Positions 45,497-57,039 of a DNA stretch of 64,000 bases are shown one piece after another; position 1 is the first letter of the stretch, and every line of letters begins with the position of its first letter. The position numbers were made by a program, and so were the translations under genes. Under the pieces are notes generated by a model. That model searched no databases and was not told where the DNA came from. It saw nothing but the letters and a program-made list of their open reading frames with translations. Origin of the DNA: Ehretia macrophylla (lineage: Eukaryota > Streptophyta > Magnoliopsida > Boraginales > Ehretiaceae); NCBI GenBank assembly GCA_037974665.1, contig CM075764.1:81491825-81555824 (forward strand), in the 5' to 3' direction.

Positions 45497-47264
45497 GGCG
45501 GTATCAGAGCTTGTTTAGCTCATAAGCCGGGACAGGGTCCTCGGTCTGGTGGGTAATGACCCTTGAATGTGTGCTTGTTAAGTGTGTCTTGAAAGTGTAT
45601 GCTTGTATGTGAGATTGTGTGTCTTGACTTGAATGTATGCACTTATGTGATATAGTTATGTGTTATGTGTTAAATGTTTCTCAAGAAAGGTGAAATGTCT
45701 AGTTGTCTATCGAATTGACTTATCGAATTGGCGTCGTGAATCGAATTAATCTCGTGAATTGTTATTTGCTTGAAGTATTACTTGTAATATGTGTATAGAA
45801 TGTCTTGAATTAGCTATGCCATGATTTGAATTGATTATGTTGTGCTTGACTTGATTGCCGTGCTTGAGTGACTTTGTTGAATAAACTGTTTCGTAAACTT
45901 GCTTGCATAATAGTTTAAGGCATGTGTATAACTGTGATATATTGGCATTCATACATGTCCTATGGAAATGGTAAGTAAGTCCTCTTCCTCCCTAAGTGGT
46001 TCACCGCTGGCTTTTCAAGGTGTATGGATTGGCAGGAAATGAATGGCATTTGGCTAGCCTTTATTTGGGAATTGGTGTTTGCTTTTGGAGCTCGGTTATT
46101 GGCAAATCTCTATGGTCCTCCTCTGTGTTTAACAGTTGTGAAAGAGTAGCTTTCTCTTGGGGTTTTATTTGGTTATTCTTTGGAGCATTCTTTGGTTTTC
46201 TTAATGGGTATTCTTTGGAGACTTCTGTTGGCATTTCTCAGTGGATTTGGCTATTGGGATTTCAATCGGTCTTACTGCATAGTAATATCTATGGTATATG
46301 TGTCTCGGTCTTTATTGGTGTAATACTGGCATCCCTGATTGGAAATTCTTCAATGGTATTTTATGGAATTCTCAGTGGCCAATTATTTAATATTTACTTA
46401 TTGGGCAAACTTGGCTACTTTCTTATTGGAGCATTGTTTCGGATATCTTCTTCAATGTTCCTTAGTAGGTTTGGTTTTTGGAGTTCCTATCAGACTTATT
46501 ATATAATACTACTTATGGTATTCTTTGAAATTCTTATTGGGCGTTCTATTGGTATTTTCCTTATTGGCAAGGTTGTATGAAGTCCTCACTTGGCAAAAGT
46601 GAAGAGGCCTCGAAGTTTGGTTTAGTATATATTGTGCTCCAGCTCGGTACTTTCTTTAGGGTTTCCGTCTATCTGGGAAACCATATTTGTTATTCAACTT
46701 GATTGTCTTATTGGGCACATTATATTTTCTCTACTATTTCCTTTGACTTTCCTCTCAGCATTTGATAGCAAAACTCGGAATCTAATTGGTTGTCCCATGG
46801 GGTTATTATTTGGAAGGCTTCTTTGGAACTTTGGAAGTATATTTGATTGGGTTCTTGGTATTTTCTTCAGCACTCTTAACAGGGCATTCTTCTATGAAAT
46901 TCATGACCAGCGGGGTACTTCTTTGGATCTCTAGATGGAACCTTTGTTTGAGCTTTTATTTGGCTTCTTGCTTGGGAATTCTCGGGCAGTAATAGTTAGA
47001 CTTCTATTGGAGATTCGTGCGTGGGATATTCTTCTTGTCGTTATTGTGTGGTATTAATGACATCTACAGTATCTTTGCTTCAGTCTTTAGTTGGTATTTT
47101 CTCGGCATTTTTGGTTGGGATTTCTATTCGAGTATTCCTACGAGCATCTTTATTCACCACTTGCTCAGCAGCCGAAGAAGATTAGTCAGAATTGGATTTC
47201 AGATGATGCTGAGTTCTATTGGAAGAAGAATTGCAAGGACGCAATTGTTTTAAGGGGGGAAGGA
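45497..47264 (+). other. Interior of element H: primer site, repeats, polypurine tract
   Basis: A slightly changed primer site CGGTATCAGAGC lies at 45499-45510. 45540-45900 is loose TGTGTCTTGAATGTATG-like repeat. 46000-47160 is a degenerate TTGGTATTCTT repeat. The hairpin AATTGCAAGGACGCAATT (47229-47246, lowest loop pair lost) and purine run AAGGGGGGAAGGA (47252-47264) close it. The repeat gives long open frames on the plus strand (194, 100 and 78 codons from 45996, 46632 and 47017) rich in Ile, Leu, Phe, Gly and Ser; I take these as products of the repeat, not genes. Confidence 0.8.
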
Positions 47265-49893
47265 TGTGATAACCCGAACCCGGCATGCATTTAATGGCAT
47301 TTAATTGCATTTAACTAAGTGACATCTTAAATGTTAGCATTGGATTTGTGTTTATTTTTAGTTAAACATTTATTTGAAGCTTTATTTTCATATTTCTTTT
47401 AGAAGTAACTAGAATAATACTTGAGCTAATTATTTTAACGGAATATCAACTATTTTTCATATTGATGTCAATCGGTTTTATTTTTCTTGCACTTAAAGGC
47501 TCGGTTTTCAATTAAATGAAAAATAGCTCCGAGCCGGAGTAAATTTTAAACTATGATGCTTTTCAAAATGATATATTCCTTGAATTCTTTGAGATTTAAT
47601 TGTTATTCTTCTGCTGACGCAAAGTGCATAGCATATCGAGAGAGATAGTTAGGAAGCGATTTCTAGTCCTTAGCAAATAGTGAAAACTAGCATTTAATGT
47701 TTTAATTTTAGTGTTTTAAGTTGTATTTAACTAGAATTGGATTTATGTTAGTTGTTTTAGCTTTAAAATGCATGAAATAGACTAGTTTGACCAATTTTTA
47801 AGTGGTTTGACCAAGGGGCTTGACCTTTGACCTTTGCCATCTTTTTAATAGCCTAAAATAGCACAAAAAAAAAGAAAATCAGAGCTGAAAACAGTGAGGT
47901 AAGGGCCGAAAATATGAAGGAGAGAAAAAAAAAAGATTTCAAGCCAAAATCTTTGATTCTTCGTATGAGCTCACACGGGGTGGTTTCTGAGGCATCCTAC
48001 GAGGTTTTCCTAGCGTGTAAGAGCGTCTAAGGTGAGGGTTTCATCGTTATTTGCGCATTTGAAATATTTGTATCTAAACTTTGATTTTTGGATTTTATGC
48101 GTAGATCGTTAGTTTAATCGTTTTAATGCTGAAAGAATGTTCCTTGTTGATTGTAGAACATGTATTTATAGCTTTTTAATATTTTATGCGGTTGAAAATT
48201 GAAATTGAAATATAAATTGTATAATAAATAGTAAATTATGAATAGTAAACTCCCGTTTCGATGAAGTTGCTCCGTTACGCGTTCTGTTGATGTAGGAAGA
48301 TGCTAGATATGCTAGAATGCCTAAATGTGTGGTTTAATTGGAATGTGTAATGGAAAAACAGAGAAAAACGGCTTAGTGAAAGTCGGGGTCGTTTAGGTCG
48401 AGTTTGGCATTTTCTCGTTTTACGTGTTGGCATTGTTTCGGGAGGCCATGGAAGCACTTTTAGTGCGATTATGGCGTTGGTTGGGTGTTTGGTTGGTATA
48501 GTTGTAGTTCAAACGAGCAAAGGGGGAAATCGGGACTTTGCGTGAATTCTAGGGTAAAGTAGGGTTTCGGGGTCTTTAGACGTGCCTTATGGTGACCTAG
48601 GAGGATTGGTGAAGTCGGTTTCCAAAGCTCGTGGCTCGTTTGAAAGTAGTAGCGTTTTGGAAGTTGGGGTCATTTTTGGAATTTTGTGTAATTTCATAGT
48701 ATATTGCTTTTAGAATGTTTATAATGCTTATAGAATGTTTATATTGCTTATAGAATGCTTATAATGCCTATAGAATACTTGTTATTACTTGATAATGTTA
48801 GTTGGTATAGTTCTTGTTACTTGTTTGATTGTAAATGCTTGATATCTTGTTTATCGCTCGTTTATCGCTTTGTATCGAGTCTTGCATTGCATAGTGTCCA
48901 GCGCGTGAGTGATGGGCCTCTCTGGGTAGCCTCGGGTTGCCAGTGTTGGTTGCTCTAGCTCCGTGGCTATTCCCTTTTCTCGCTTGGGTTGCCTCCTAGG
49001 GAGATTTGGGTCGTAGAATTGATGGATACTTCCGGGGTATTCCAAACTGGTGTTATAAGGTGGGTGCGCGCTTATTGTCATCGTTGTCAACATCAAGCTC
49101 GAGATTGATGTATCGCTCGTGTAATGGTATATTTCTCGTAAGAGTGAACCATAGCCTTCAAAGTGTGGTATAGCTTTGATTGGTTGTGTTAATGCTTTCT
49201 TGATTGTTTATTATATTGTCGTTTGTATTGAATGCTTTTTATTGACTTTGTTGCTTAACTGTGTCTATTTGCATTGCACGATCTTCTTTCTCTCCAATTC
49301 GATATCTGTCTCGCCCTCACTGAGTATACGTGTTGTGTATACTCACTCCTCACCATCACATTTCAGGAAATGCCATGTTAGCTGGAAAGTTCGTGCCTGA
49401 AGAGTTGTCTTGCGTGCCTATGTGGCTTGAGTGTCAAAGTTGTAAAGATATATGCTTTCATATGTTGTATGTATTTATTGTTAAAAGAAATGTAATTTTA
49501 ATCTAGCTAAGTAGTTGAGGTGGTTTGATAAGTTAGATTATGTATTTAGTTAATGTAGCTTAACTTCAATGTATGTTTGTAATGACAAAGGAAAGAGGAT
49601 AGAAAAGTATGATAGTCTAGCTTATGCAATAGGTTGGTAGTTTAATTGCTAAGCATGAATGTATATTTACTTGTGATTTGCATGTTATGAACCAAGGCTC
49701 GGATGGCCTTGAGGTGGTTGAATGTTTGGACACGGTGTTGGTCCATTTATATGCTATTACAGGTTTTGCAATTTGCCTAGAAACAGGGGAGACTCTATCC
49801 GTCTTTCCCTAAAATCTTGCTCGGGTTTGGATTTGGGTTGTGATTAGATTGATTGATAGAACTCCCGGTCTCGAGAGGGATCGGGGTGTCACA
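47265..49893 (+). repeat. 3' LTR of element H
   Basis: TGTGATAACCCG ... ATCGGGGTGTCACA, 2629 bp, followed by the target repeat AGGCT. Confidence 0.95.
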
Positions 49894-49898
49894 AGGCT

Positions 49899-50679
49899 AG
49901 TGAAGTACCTCGGGTGCGTGAGTTTATGGGTGTCACAACAAGGCTGTTATGATCGTGATGGCATTTGGAGCTACACCAACTAGTGTATCCTTTATTGAAT
50001 GGTCATTATAGATTATGTGATGATAGTATTATTGATGTTATTGTGTGTTTACTTGCTCAAAGGATTATTTCCAAGGAGTATAGTGAATACTGTTAGAGAT
50101 CTATCGGATCCTCACTGGGCTTATTTATATAAGCTCACTCTCTCTATTATTGCATGCATACAGGTGTTATTGAGCAAGATTACGGGTACGTGCCTCCAGA
50201 ATGGAATAATGTGCTGTATGTGGACGAGTCCTATGTGCCAGAGTCTTGTCCTTGATGCTTGAGATGTTGTATACTCTATTATCTTGTATATTAAACTAGT
50301 TGTCTTTTATTTACTTTGTAGTTTATGATGTATAAGTTGTAGTAAAGATAATGAATCAAATGATGCTAACTTAGTAGTCTTTCTTTTGTTATAATTAGGT
50401 TGCTAAGTTGGTTTATGATCTATTTTGATATGTATGTTAAAGTTAAGGTGTTATGTTGGAACGGAGGCGTATAACTAAGAATGATTATTGTATAATATGG
50501 TTATGTTGTTTGTTGTTAATGGTATTGATGAATTGATTGTTGTTTGATTGAGGAGTTTGATTGTATGATGTTCTAAAAAGGTTGGTTTAGAGATTCGGTG
50601 TCCTAATTACTGTCGTTATACTTCCGAAATTCCGTTGCATCCTGACTGATTATAGGAGGGGTCGAGTTGGGGCGTGACA
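49899..50679 (+). repeat. 3' LTR of element D, second part
   Basis: Continues the D LTR from AGTGAAGTACC to GGGGCGTGACA, matching 35545-36325. Confidence 0.94.
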
Positions 50680-50684
50680 GAGAA

Positions 50685-52235
50685 TGTCCCCCGTCATTCT
50701 CAAAATACCCTCAAGTTCTCGGTTGATGTCTAGCAACGTGGCTAGACAATTTATAAGGTAATGAATTCAAGTGAATTTATTTATAGTCGCCAATAACCGT
50801 ACAATTCGATCCTTCTATTAGTCATCCTGTTGAACAAGAACCATGATACAATTAAGTTCATAACTCGATACTATGCAAAGATCCAGATGGTGGAATGAGG
50901 GATGACACATGGAAAAACACCTTTCTATTATTCATGCCTTAGCCAAGGACTTCCTTATTCGACTACCAAAGTTAGTTCCCATAGGACTTCGCCTTATGCC
51001 GGAGGTTAATGGATTATATCTTGAAAACTACTTGCCAATCATTATACTGGACGAACGATACTACAAGAGTCCGTAACCCGTCTCGATTTAATGAAGACAA
51101 GTGTTGTCCAAATACAAGTATTAAACATATAATTGCTGTAGTGTCTCAAGTCAAAGGATTATATGCATAATCGCAATGAATAACAAATTATTAATCTGAA
51201 ATCATATAAATTGTTATTCATGTTACATTCAGTGATCTATTCCACTAATAATCATTCACATGTTTGTTAATCGCATCCTATACTATAATGGAACGTGGCA
51301 CACCATTCTTTATCATTAACATTCCTATGTTAATCAAAAGGTAACAACACAGGTGATTGTCTATAATAGATTATTGAAATCTCAATCAAATAATCTAAGG
51401 ACTATGAATATTTTAAGTATTTATCATAATAAAGAGATATGCCAACATATTCTAAACCCTTTTAGAATACATCTTTTTAGTGAAAATACCAGGGACTCAT
51501 TCATATACAGAAAAATGGAGAATATGAATGTCAATTAGAAGTCAATATGTGAACAAACATATAGACAACCATGCCATAATGTACAAGTTAATGTTAAAAT
51601 GCCCAAAATATATCATCCAAATATATAGCATTAGGGCATATCTATAACATTTACAACCATTTATCTATAAGTCCACGATCTATCCAAACATCCATAATGC
51701 CAAGATATAAACAACTATGCATCATATACATAAGCAAAAACTAGTTTACTTCATGATCCATAATTTGAGCCCTTAAACATCTCATGTTTAACTACTAAAA
51801 GAATTTTAATCATGAATTAAGGCCATGCAATTGCACAAAATATCACATATATATGCATAACATGTTAAGATAAAATGCTAGCTCAAGGTTTTTGCTCATT
51901 GACATGGTCGGCCTTGCGACCAGCCAGCCGGTCTGGCAAGGTTATCACTCTTTAGTAGGACGGGCCTTGTGGCCGGCCAGGTAGTCTCGCTAGCTTGGTG
52001 GTTCCAAAGAGTGTGGGTTGAGTGACTCTTCACTCAACCTTGACTTTTGAACAAGTTTTACATGTTTTGATTTGCTTTTGGCCTTTGGAATTAAATCTAA
52101 CATGAATTTCCTTGAACAAAGAGTTTTATATCGCATATAAACACTAAGTTATATCTCACACAACTCAAATCAAACATAAGCAACACATATCAAATATACC
52201 ATTGCATACACATCTCATGTAATCCATGTCCCTTT
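50685..52235. other. Older AT-rich target sequence, nothing recognised
   Basis: Before element D inserted, this followed 33886 directly. No coding sequence. Possibly the upstream leader or LTR of a minus-strand copia element, since a copia-type primer site lies in the same original stretch at 55838. At about 51900-51995 two GC-richer copies of a GGCCTTG(C/T)GRCC motif stand out against the AT-rich surroundings. Confidence 0.4.
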
Positions 52236-55200
52236 TGTAACACTCCGATCTCTCACGAGACTGGAGCCCCGATTCAAATCCCAAGGTCTCGAAAAACGAG
52301 AGAAAACGGACGGAGTCTCCACTGTTTATAGGACTAATCTTATACCTGCATGCAAAAGGAATAACCACAAACCACAAAACACAACATTCACAACATACCC
52401 CAAGCTTCATCAACCCAACCTCCTCCGAACCTTAAGGCCATCCGGGCCTTAATCTTCGACAATAAAGACATATAAGCATGCATTGACATAAGTTATTGAA
52501 TTCTTATTTTATAAAACCAGTTATTATACCACTCTAATCTTATCTAATTTACTTTCTTATAAATTGAGTTCGCCAACCAATCAAAACATGCAAGTATGCA
52601 GCTACTAGACAATAAAGTAAATATTACAAACTATTACATTCCACTACAATTATCACACCATACAAACATTAAACTATCTATTACAATCCTTCACAACATA
52701 ATTGAAGTACACATAAGACTTCTACTTTACAAATTATACTATCATGAGCAAGCAACACTTCAATGTTTAGGGGGCCAAACAGCTTGTAGACACTGCAATT
52801 GCTTCCAACTAAACCTGAAAATGTTAGGAAGAGGGGTGAGCATACAATACATGTATACTCAATGAGGGAGGGAACAAGTATCTGGGGAGTTTTCACAAAG
52901 GGATTCTGTGCAATGCATCAATTAAACACAAGAATAAACAACTATACAATTAACTATCACTACAAACAAATAAACAGAGCCGGCTTAATCAATACACATC
53001 AAGGTAAGTTAAACAACCACGAAAATACAATCAAAGGTAACTCTCCAAGAAACAAGGGCCCAAGTGAGAGTTACTCAAAAGTATACACATCATGTAACTC
53101 CCCAAGGACATAGGTGCCCAAGCGAGAGTTACACAAAAGAATGCAGTCTCGATCAGGATCACGAACCACGAACCACAAATCACGAACCACGAACCACGAG
53201 CCATGAACAGAAACCTGATATGATAATGATAACGATAACGATAAGCCGGCATATCCTCTTATAACTCCAAATTGGGTGTACTCCGGATGTACCCCGAATA
53301 TCCTATGACCCAACTCTCCAAGGAGATAGGGCCCAAGCGAGAGAATGATTGGGCAACCATAGTAGTTGAGGTATACTGGCAAACCCGATGTTGCCCGGCT
53401 TCCTTGACACTACTATGCCCAAATGGTTGCGCAACCACGAAACAATTAGGTATGATAATATACTATTTCATTAATAATTATATAAACACACAATTCGATA
53501 AGTACATAAGCCGATAATCACACAATGAGGACAACAAAAAAGGTTGTCCTCGCACATAAGCAATTATAATCAATAAGCACACACTACTTTAAAAATTATA
53601 CTAAATCACACAATCTATGAGCAAGAAATAAACTATTATGCACTTAAGGATGAAAAATTCCCTCACCTCTACCAAGCTCCAAGATGAAAGATTGGCTTCA
53701 CGTCACTCTCAATCATCTTGAACATAAGGTCAAACATTTCTTCAATTACTCTTTAACTACAACAATTATTAATTATCTAACTAGATTAGCTAACTGATAG
53801 TTTACTTAATTAACATACAATATTTTTTAGAATTCTATTCTTAACAAAATATCACATTTTATACACTTTAACTTAACATATAATCCAAGTAATCATTCAG
53901 GTAGTCTAGTGTACAAGTCATAATCATAACATCACACAAACAATACAATTAACAAACAATACAAACAATATAATCAAGATACAAGCATGTTCACTTAATC
54001 TTTAACAAGTAAACATGTAGTTCAATTCAAGAACTTCTCCAAAAGGAACAAACATTCTATGCAATTCAATGGACATCAAAACAACATAAAAGTAGACCTT
54101 CAATTCATTTTCCACATTAAACTTAATTTTAACACTTTTTTCCTTTGTCTACTAGGTGTCACAAGTCACAACATTCACAAACCAACTATCCTACATCTCA
54201 TGACACCTACTCAAGCCTTGAAAACTCAATTTTAACACAAAAGCTCGGGAAGCGCCTGAGGTCACTTTGAACTATACCTACCCAATCCACCCCTCAATTC
54301 AATGTCATGATTGCACCAAAAGTGCTTCCTTGACAAATTAACAACTTGGGCGAAAACCAATTACACTTAGCCTTTCAATCCGACCAAAGCCCCTTTTTAT
54401 TCTTTAGGTAGAACCCAGTAATTTCGAGTTAAACTAATTATCTATTCACTCCAAGCATCCGCCTAGCTTCTATAACATTTATGGCACCCATATGAAGCAT
54501 TACATTAAGCATCTAAGGTTCAATTACGTGATATCCCTTAAACCACCCAAAATACACCAAAAAATTCAACGATCCCGGAATGCTATAAATTTTATCGAGT
54601 GGCCATTTTTACATCCCTAGAGTCTATATCTAACATTAGATTGAATTTTAGAGCAATATTTCTTGGTTCTGAATAAATAGTGTCTGTTTCAAGACTTTAA
54701 TTGCTAGAACTTGGTTATCTCTTAATCTAGTTGCAATCTAACTATCAAAGAATGTTCTCTACACATATTTAAGCATATTAGAAGCATCAAATCAAGCTTA
54801 GCACAAACTTTACACAAAAACCCTAGAAAATCACTATTCATCATCTTCTCCAATTGCATTTTACCATTTCTAGTCATAAGAATCTCTAAATAGCTATCAA
54901 AGAATGCTATACAATCTCAATGGAAGCTATTTCAAGCAAAGATAGGCATTAAATGGCATTATATTACAAATCTAAGAATTTGAACATAATATATAACTTA
55001 ATGAAAATGCAACAAAAAGCATGAAATCCCTCACATGGCAAGAAGAAGAAAGCTTGAGGATGATCTTTGATGGCTAAAACAACTCCCAATGCAAGCTCAA
55101 AGGATCAAATTGAAGAATTGAAGAGTTTTTTTTCTTTTCCTTCATCCTTCTCGGCTTTGAGCCTTCTTGTTCTCTTTTTTTTATATTTGTTTTGTACTTG

Positions 55201-55768
55201 TTTTGGCTTTAAAAGGAAGACAAGCAAAGGGGTGAATGGTCAAATGGCTATTTGGGTAGGTCAAAGGGGTCAAATATTTGCAAAATGGATTAATTAATTT
55301 GGCTAGCAATTAAAACAAACACTTAAACTAAAAATAATGCTGAAAATACTATTCACTTAGGGACACTCGAAACAATTCAATATCTCTCATTTCCGATATG
55401 CTATGCACGAACGATCAATGAACGAATACTTTAAATATGGTAAGTAATGACAAAAAAATTTAAAATTTGAAAGATAAAATAGTATAAAATTCATTCCGGG
55501 CTTGGAGATATTTTGTTTTTTAGTTAAAAACTAAGTAAATAAATTCAAGAAAATAAAATCGAATATTATAAATAATAGGATAGTTAATATTCATTTCAAA
55601 TAATTAATTTAACTATTATTTGAATAATTTTTAAATAATATGAAAATAAGGCTAAAAATGAATGTATTTTATTAAAGTAAACACATAATTTCATGCTAGC
55701 ATTAAAAATAAAACCTAATTAAATGCAAACATATATTATCTTCTATATGTTGGGTTCGGGGTACCACA
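52236..55768 (-). mobile_element. Solo LTR G (gypsy type, related to E)
   Basis: TGTAACACTCCGATC ... GGGGTACCACA, 3533 bp, with a perfect target repeat CCTTT (52231-52235, 55769-55773). Contains the palindrome GGTTGCGCAACC (53425-53436), the stem 53358-53417, hairpin sites at 54244-54260 and 54313-54325, and a 9-bp tandem repeat ACGAACCAC at 53160-53205. Orientation by comparison with A and E. Confidence 0.94.
53157..53210. repeat. ACGAACCAC short tandem repeat in LTR G
   Basis: Six or so imperfect copies of ACGAACCAC. Shorter versions sit at the same place in LTR B (about 13350-13400), E (about 6382-6395) and A (about 25040-25062, other strand). Confidence 0.85.
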
Positions 55769-55773
55769 CCTTT

Positions 55774-55902
55774 TACTATTCAAAGCTATGAAACAAAGTA
55801 AACACACATCTAATCACATAAATTTCAAGTCATGGCTCTGATACCAATTGAAGGATCGATGCCCGGAATTGCACATATATAATCATAAATACGCAGTAGA
55901 AG
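55774..55902 (-). other. Copia-type primer site and LTR edge fragment
   Basis: GCTCTGATACCA at 55838-55849 (TGGTATCAGAGC on the minus strand), followed by ATTGAAGGATCGATGCC and ACGCAGTAGAAG. This arrangement, a primer site, TTG, then an LTR end with a GCAGYGGAAG-like motif, is typical of plant copia elements on the minus strand. The fragment is cut by solo LTR G on one side and element C on the other. Confidence 0.6.
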
Positions 55903-56525
55903 TGTCACGGCCCAACCCCGACCCATCACTAGGCTAAGGCCGAAACATAATGTTTGTAACTCTTACTCCTGAGACTAATAACTTAATAGCTTTAAAACCT
56001 GTGAATAATAATTTAATAATCGGTACATCCATTAAAAAAACCACAAGAAGTTTCCAAAGACTTTCAAAATTCTCCCAAGCTATTAGCCTTAAAGGTTCAT
56101 AACACCCTGTTACATATTTACAAGACCTGAATCCACCTATTCAACATCTCAACCTAGGTCTCATAAGTAAAAAAAATTAATCTTAGCTAGGTATTTAGTT
56201 AACTAAAATAATATACAACAGAGCAAATAACTCAATTTACAAAATCATGCTCTACATAACAAGAAATAAATCTCCTTAGGCTAGGACGAAGTTCACATAG
56301 TTCATGTATCCAACTCATCAACTCAACAAAGCTTGCAACCACATGGGAGCTTGCTCGGGCTAATCTTCACCTGAAATGTTGAAAGAGGGGTGAGCTAATC
56401 CTGCATATAGCTCAGTGAGGATGGAATAAGAAGGGTTTTTACAAAGTTTTTTTTTATCTTTTCATAAACATTTTAACAATCGTGGAATGCATAGAATATC
56501 CTATTGAGTACATTCATTAGCAATC

Positions 56526-56810
56526 ATAAATCATATCTTCTTTCGGGTATCATTGGTTCCCGATGATTAGGTTGTTTTAGGGTATTCAATGGTGCTCGGC
56601 AAGAGAAGGAATTAATATTTCATATCTTCCCCCGAGGTATCATTGGTTCTCGGCGTTTAGATTGTTCCGGGGTATTCAATGGCGCTTGAGAAAAAAAGGA
56701 ATCAACATAATCATAAATCACATCTTCTCTTGAGGTATCAATGGTTCTTGGCAATTAGATTGTTATGGGGTATTCAATGGCACTCATCAAGAGAATAAGT
56801 CAATATGGTG
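56526..56810. repeat. Three-copy tandem repeat in the left LTR of element C
   Basis: Units each contain GGTATCATTGGTTC, a TTAGRTTGTT block and GGGGTATTCAATGG. Starts are about 56528, 56621 and 56725. The right LTR has the same three units at about 63165-63440. Confidence 0.9.
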
Positions 56811-57039
56811 GTAGTCGAGTTATACCTGCAAGCCCAACGCTGCCTGAAGTTCCCGTTAATGCCTCATTCAAATATGGTTGCAACCTAACCGCGCATTTAC
56901 AATTCATATACATATGCATTTTACATAAGCATGCAAGTTCAATTAATCATGCTGCATATTTAAGTACCTTCCATACTTCGCATCATGTAAACATATCAAA
57001 CATTTATCATGCACTCCTAAGGACATGTAACACATACAA

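Larger units (their letters stand above)
42876..49893 (+). mobile_element. Element H: gene-less LTR element, ends whole
   Basis: LTRs 42876-45496 and 47265-49893 (about 2.6 kb each), interior 1768 bp, target repeat AGGCT perfect (42871-42875, 49894-49898). Primer site and polypurine tract are present. No gag or pol domain could be recognised, so it is a LARD-type non-autonomous element. The LTRs differ by about 1-2% plus a few short length changes. It is younger than element D, whose LTR it splits. Confidence 0.93.
33887..50679 (+). mobile_element. Element D: Ty3/gypsy element with gag, interrupted twice
   Basis: 5' LTR 33887-36325, primer site 36332-36343, gag, a fragment of protease, then the polypurine tract (41193-41205) and 3' LTR (41206-50679, split by element H). 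Target repeat GAGAA is perfect at both ends (33882-33886, 50680-50684), so the ends are whole. The interior net of the F2 insertion is only about 2.3 kb, with no readable reverse transcriptase or integrase. Its LTRs differ by roughly 2% by eye. It is broken in a few places in gag and lacks most of pol, so it is a non-autonomous or decayed element. Confidence 0.95.

Noticed and set aside
45996-46580. 194-codon open frame, hydrophobic, looks like a membrane protein
   Set aside because: It lies wholly in the degenerate TTGGTATTCTT repeat of element H; the Ile/Leu/Phe/Gly/Ser bias follows from the repeat. The neighbouring frames from 46632 and 47017 have the same origin.
51895-52020. GC-richer GGCCTTG repeat as a possible tRNA or small RNA gene
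   Set aside because: No cloverleaf and no A or B box; just two loose copies of a motif.
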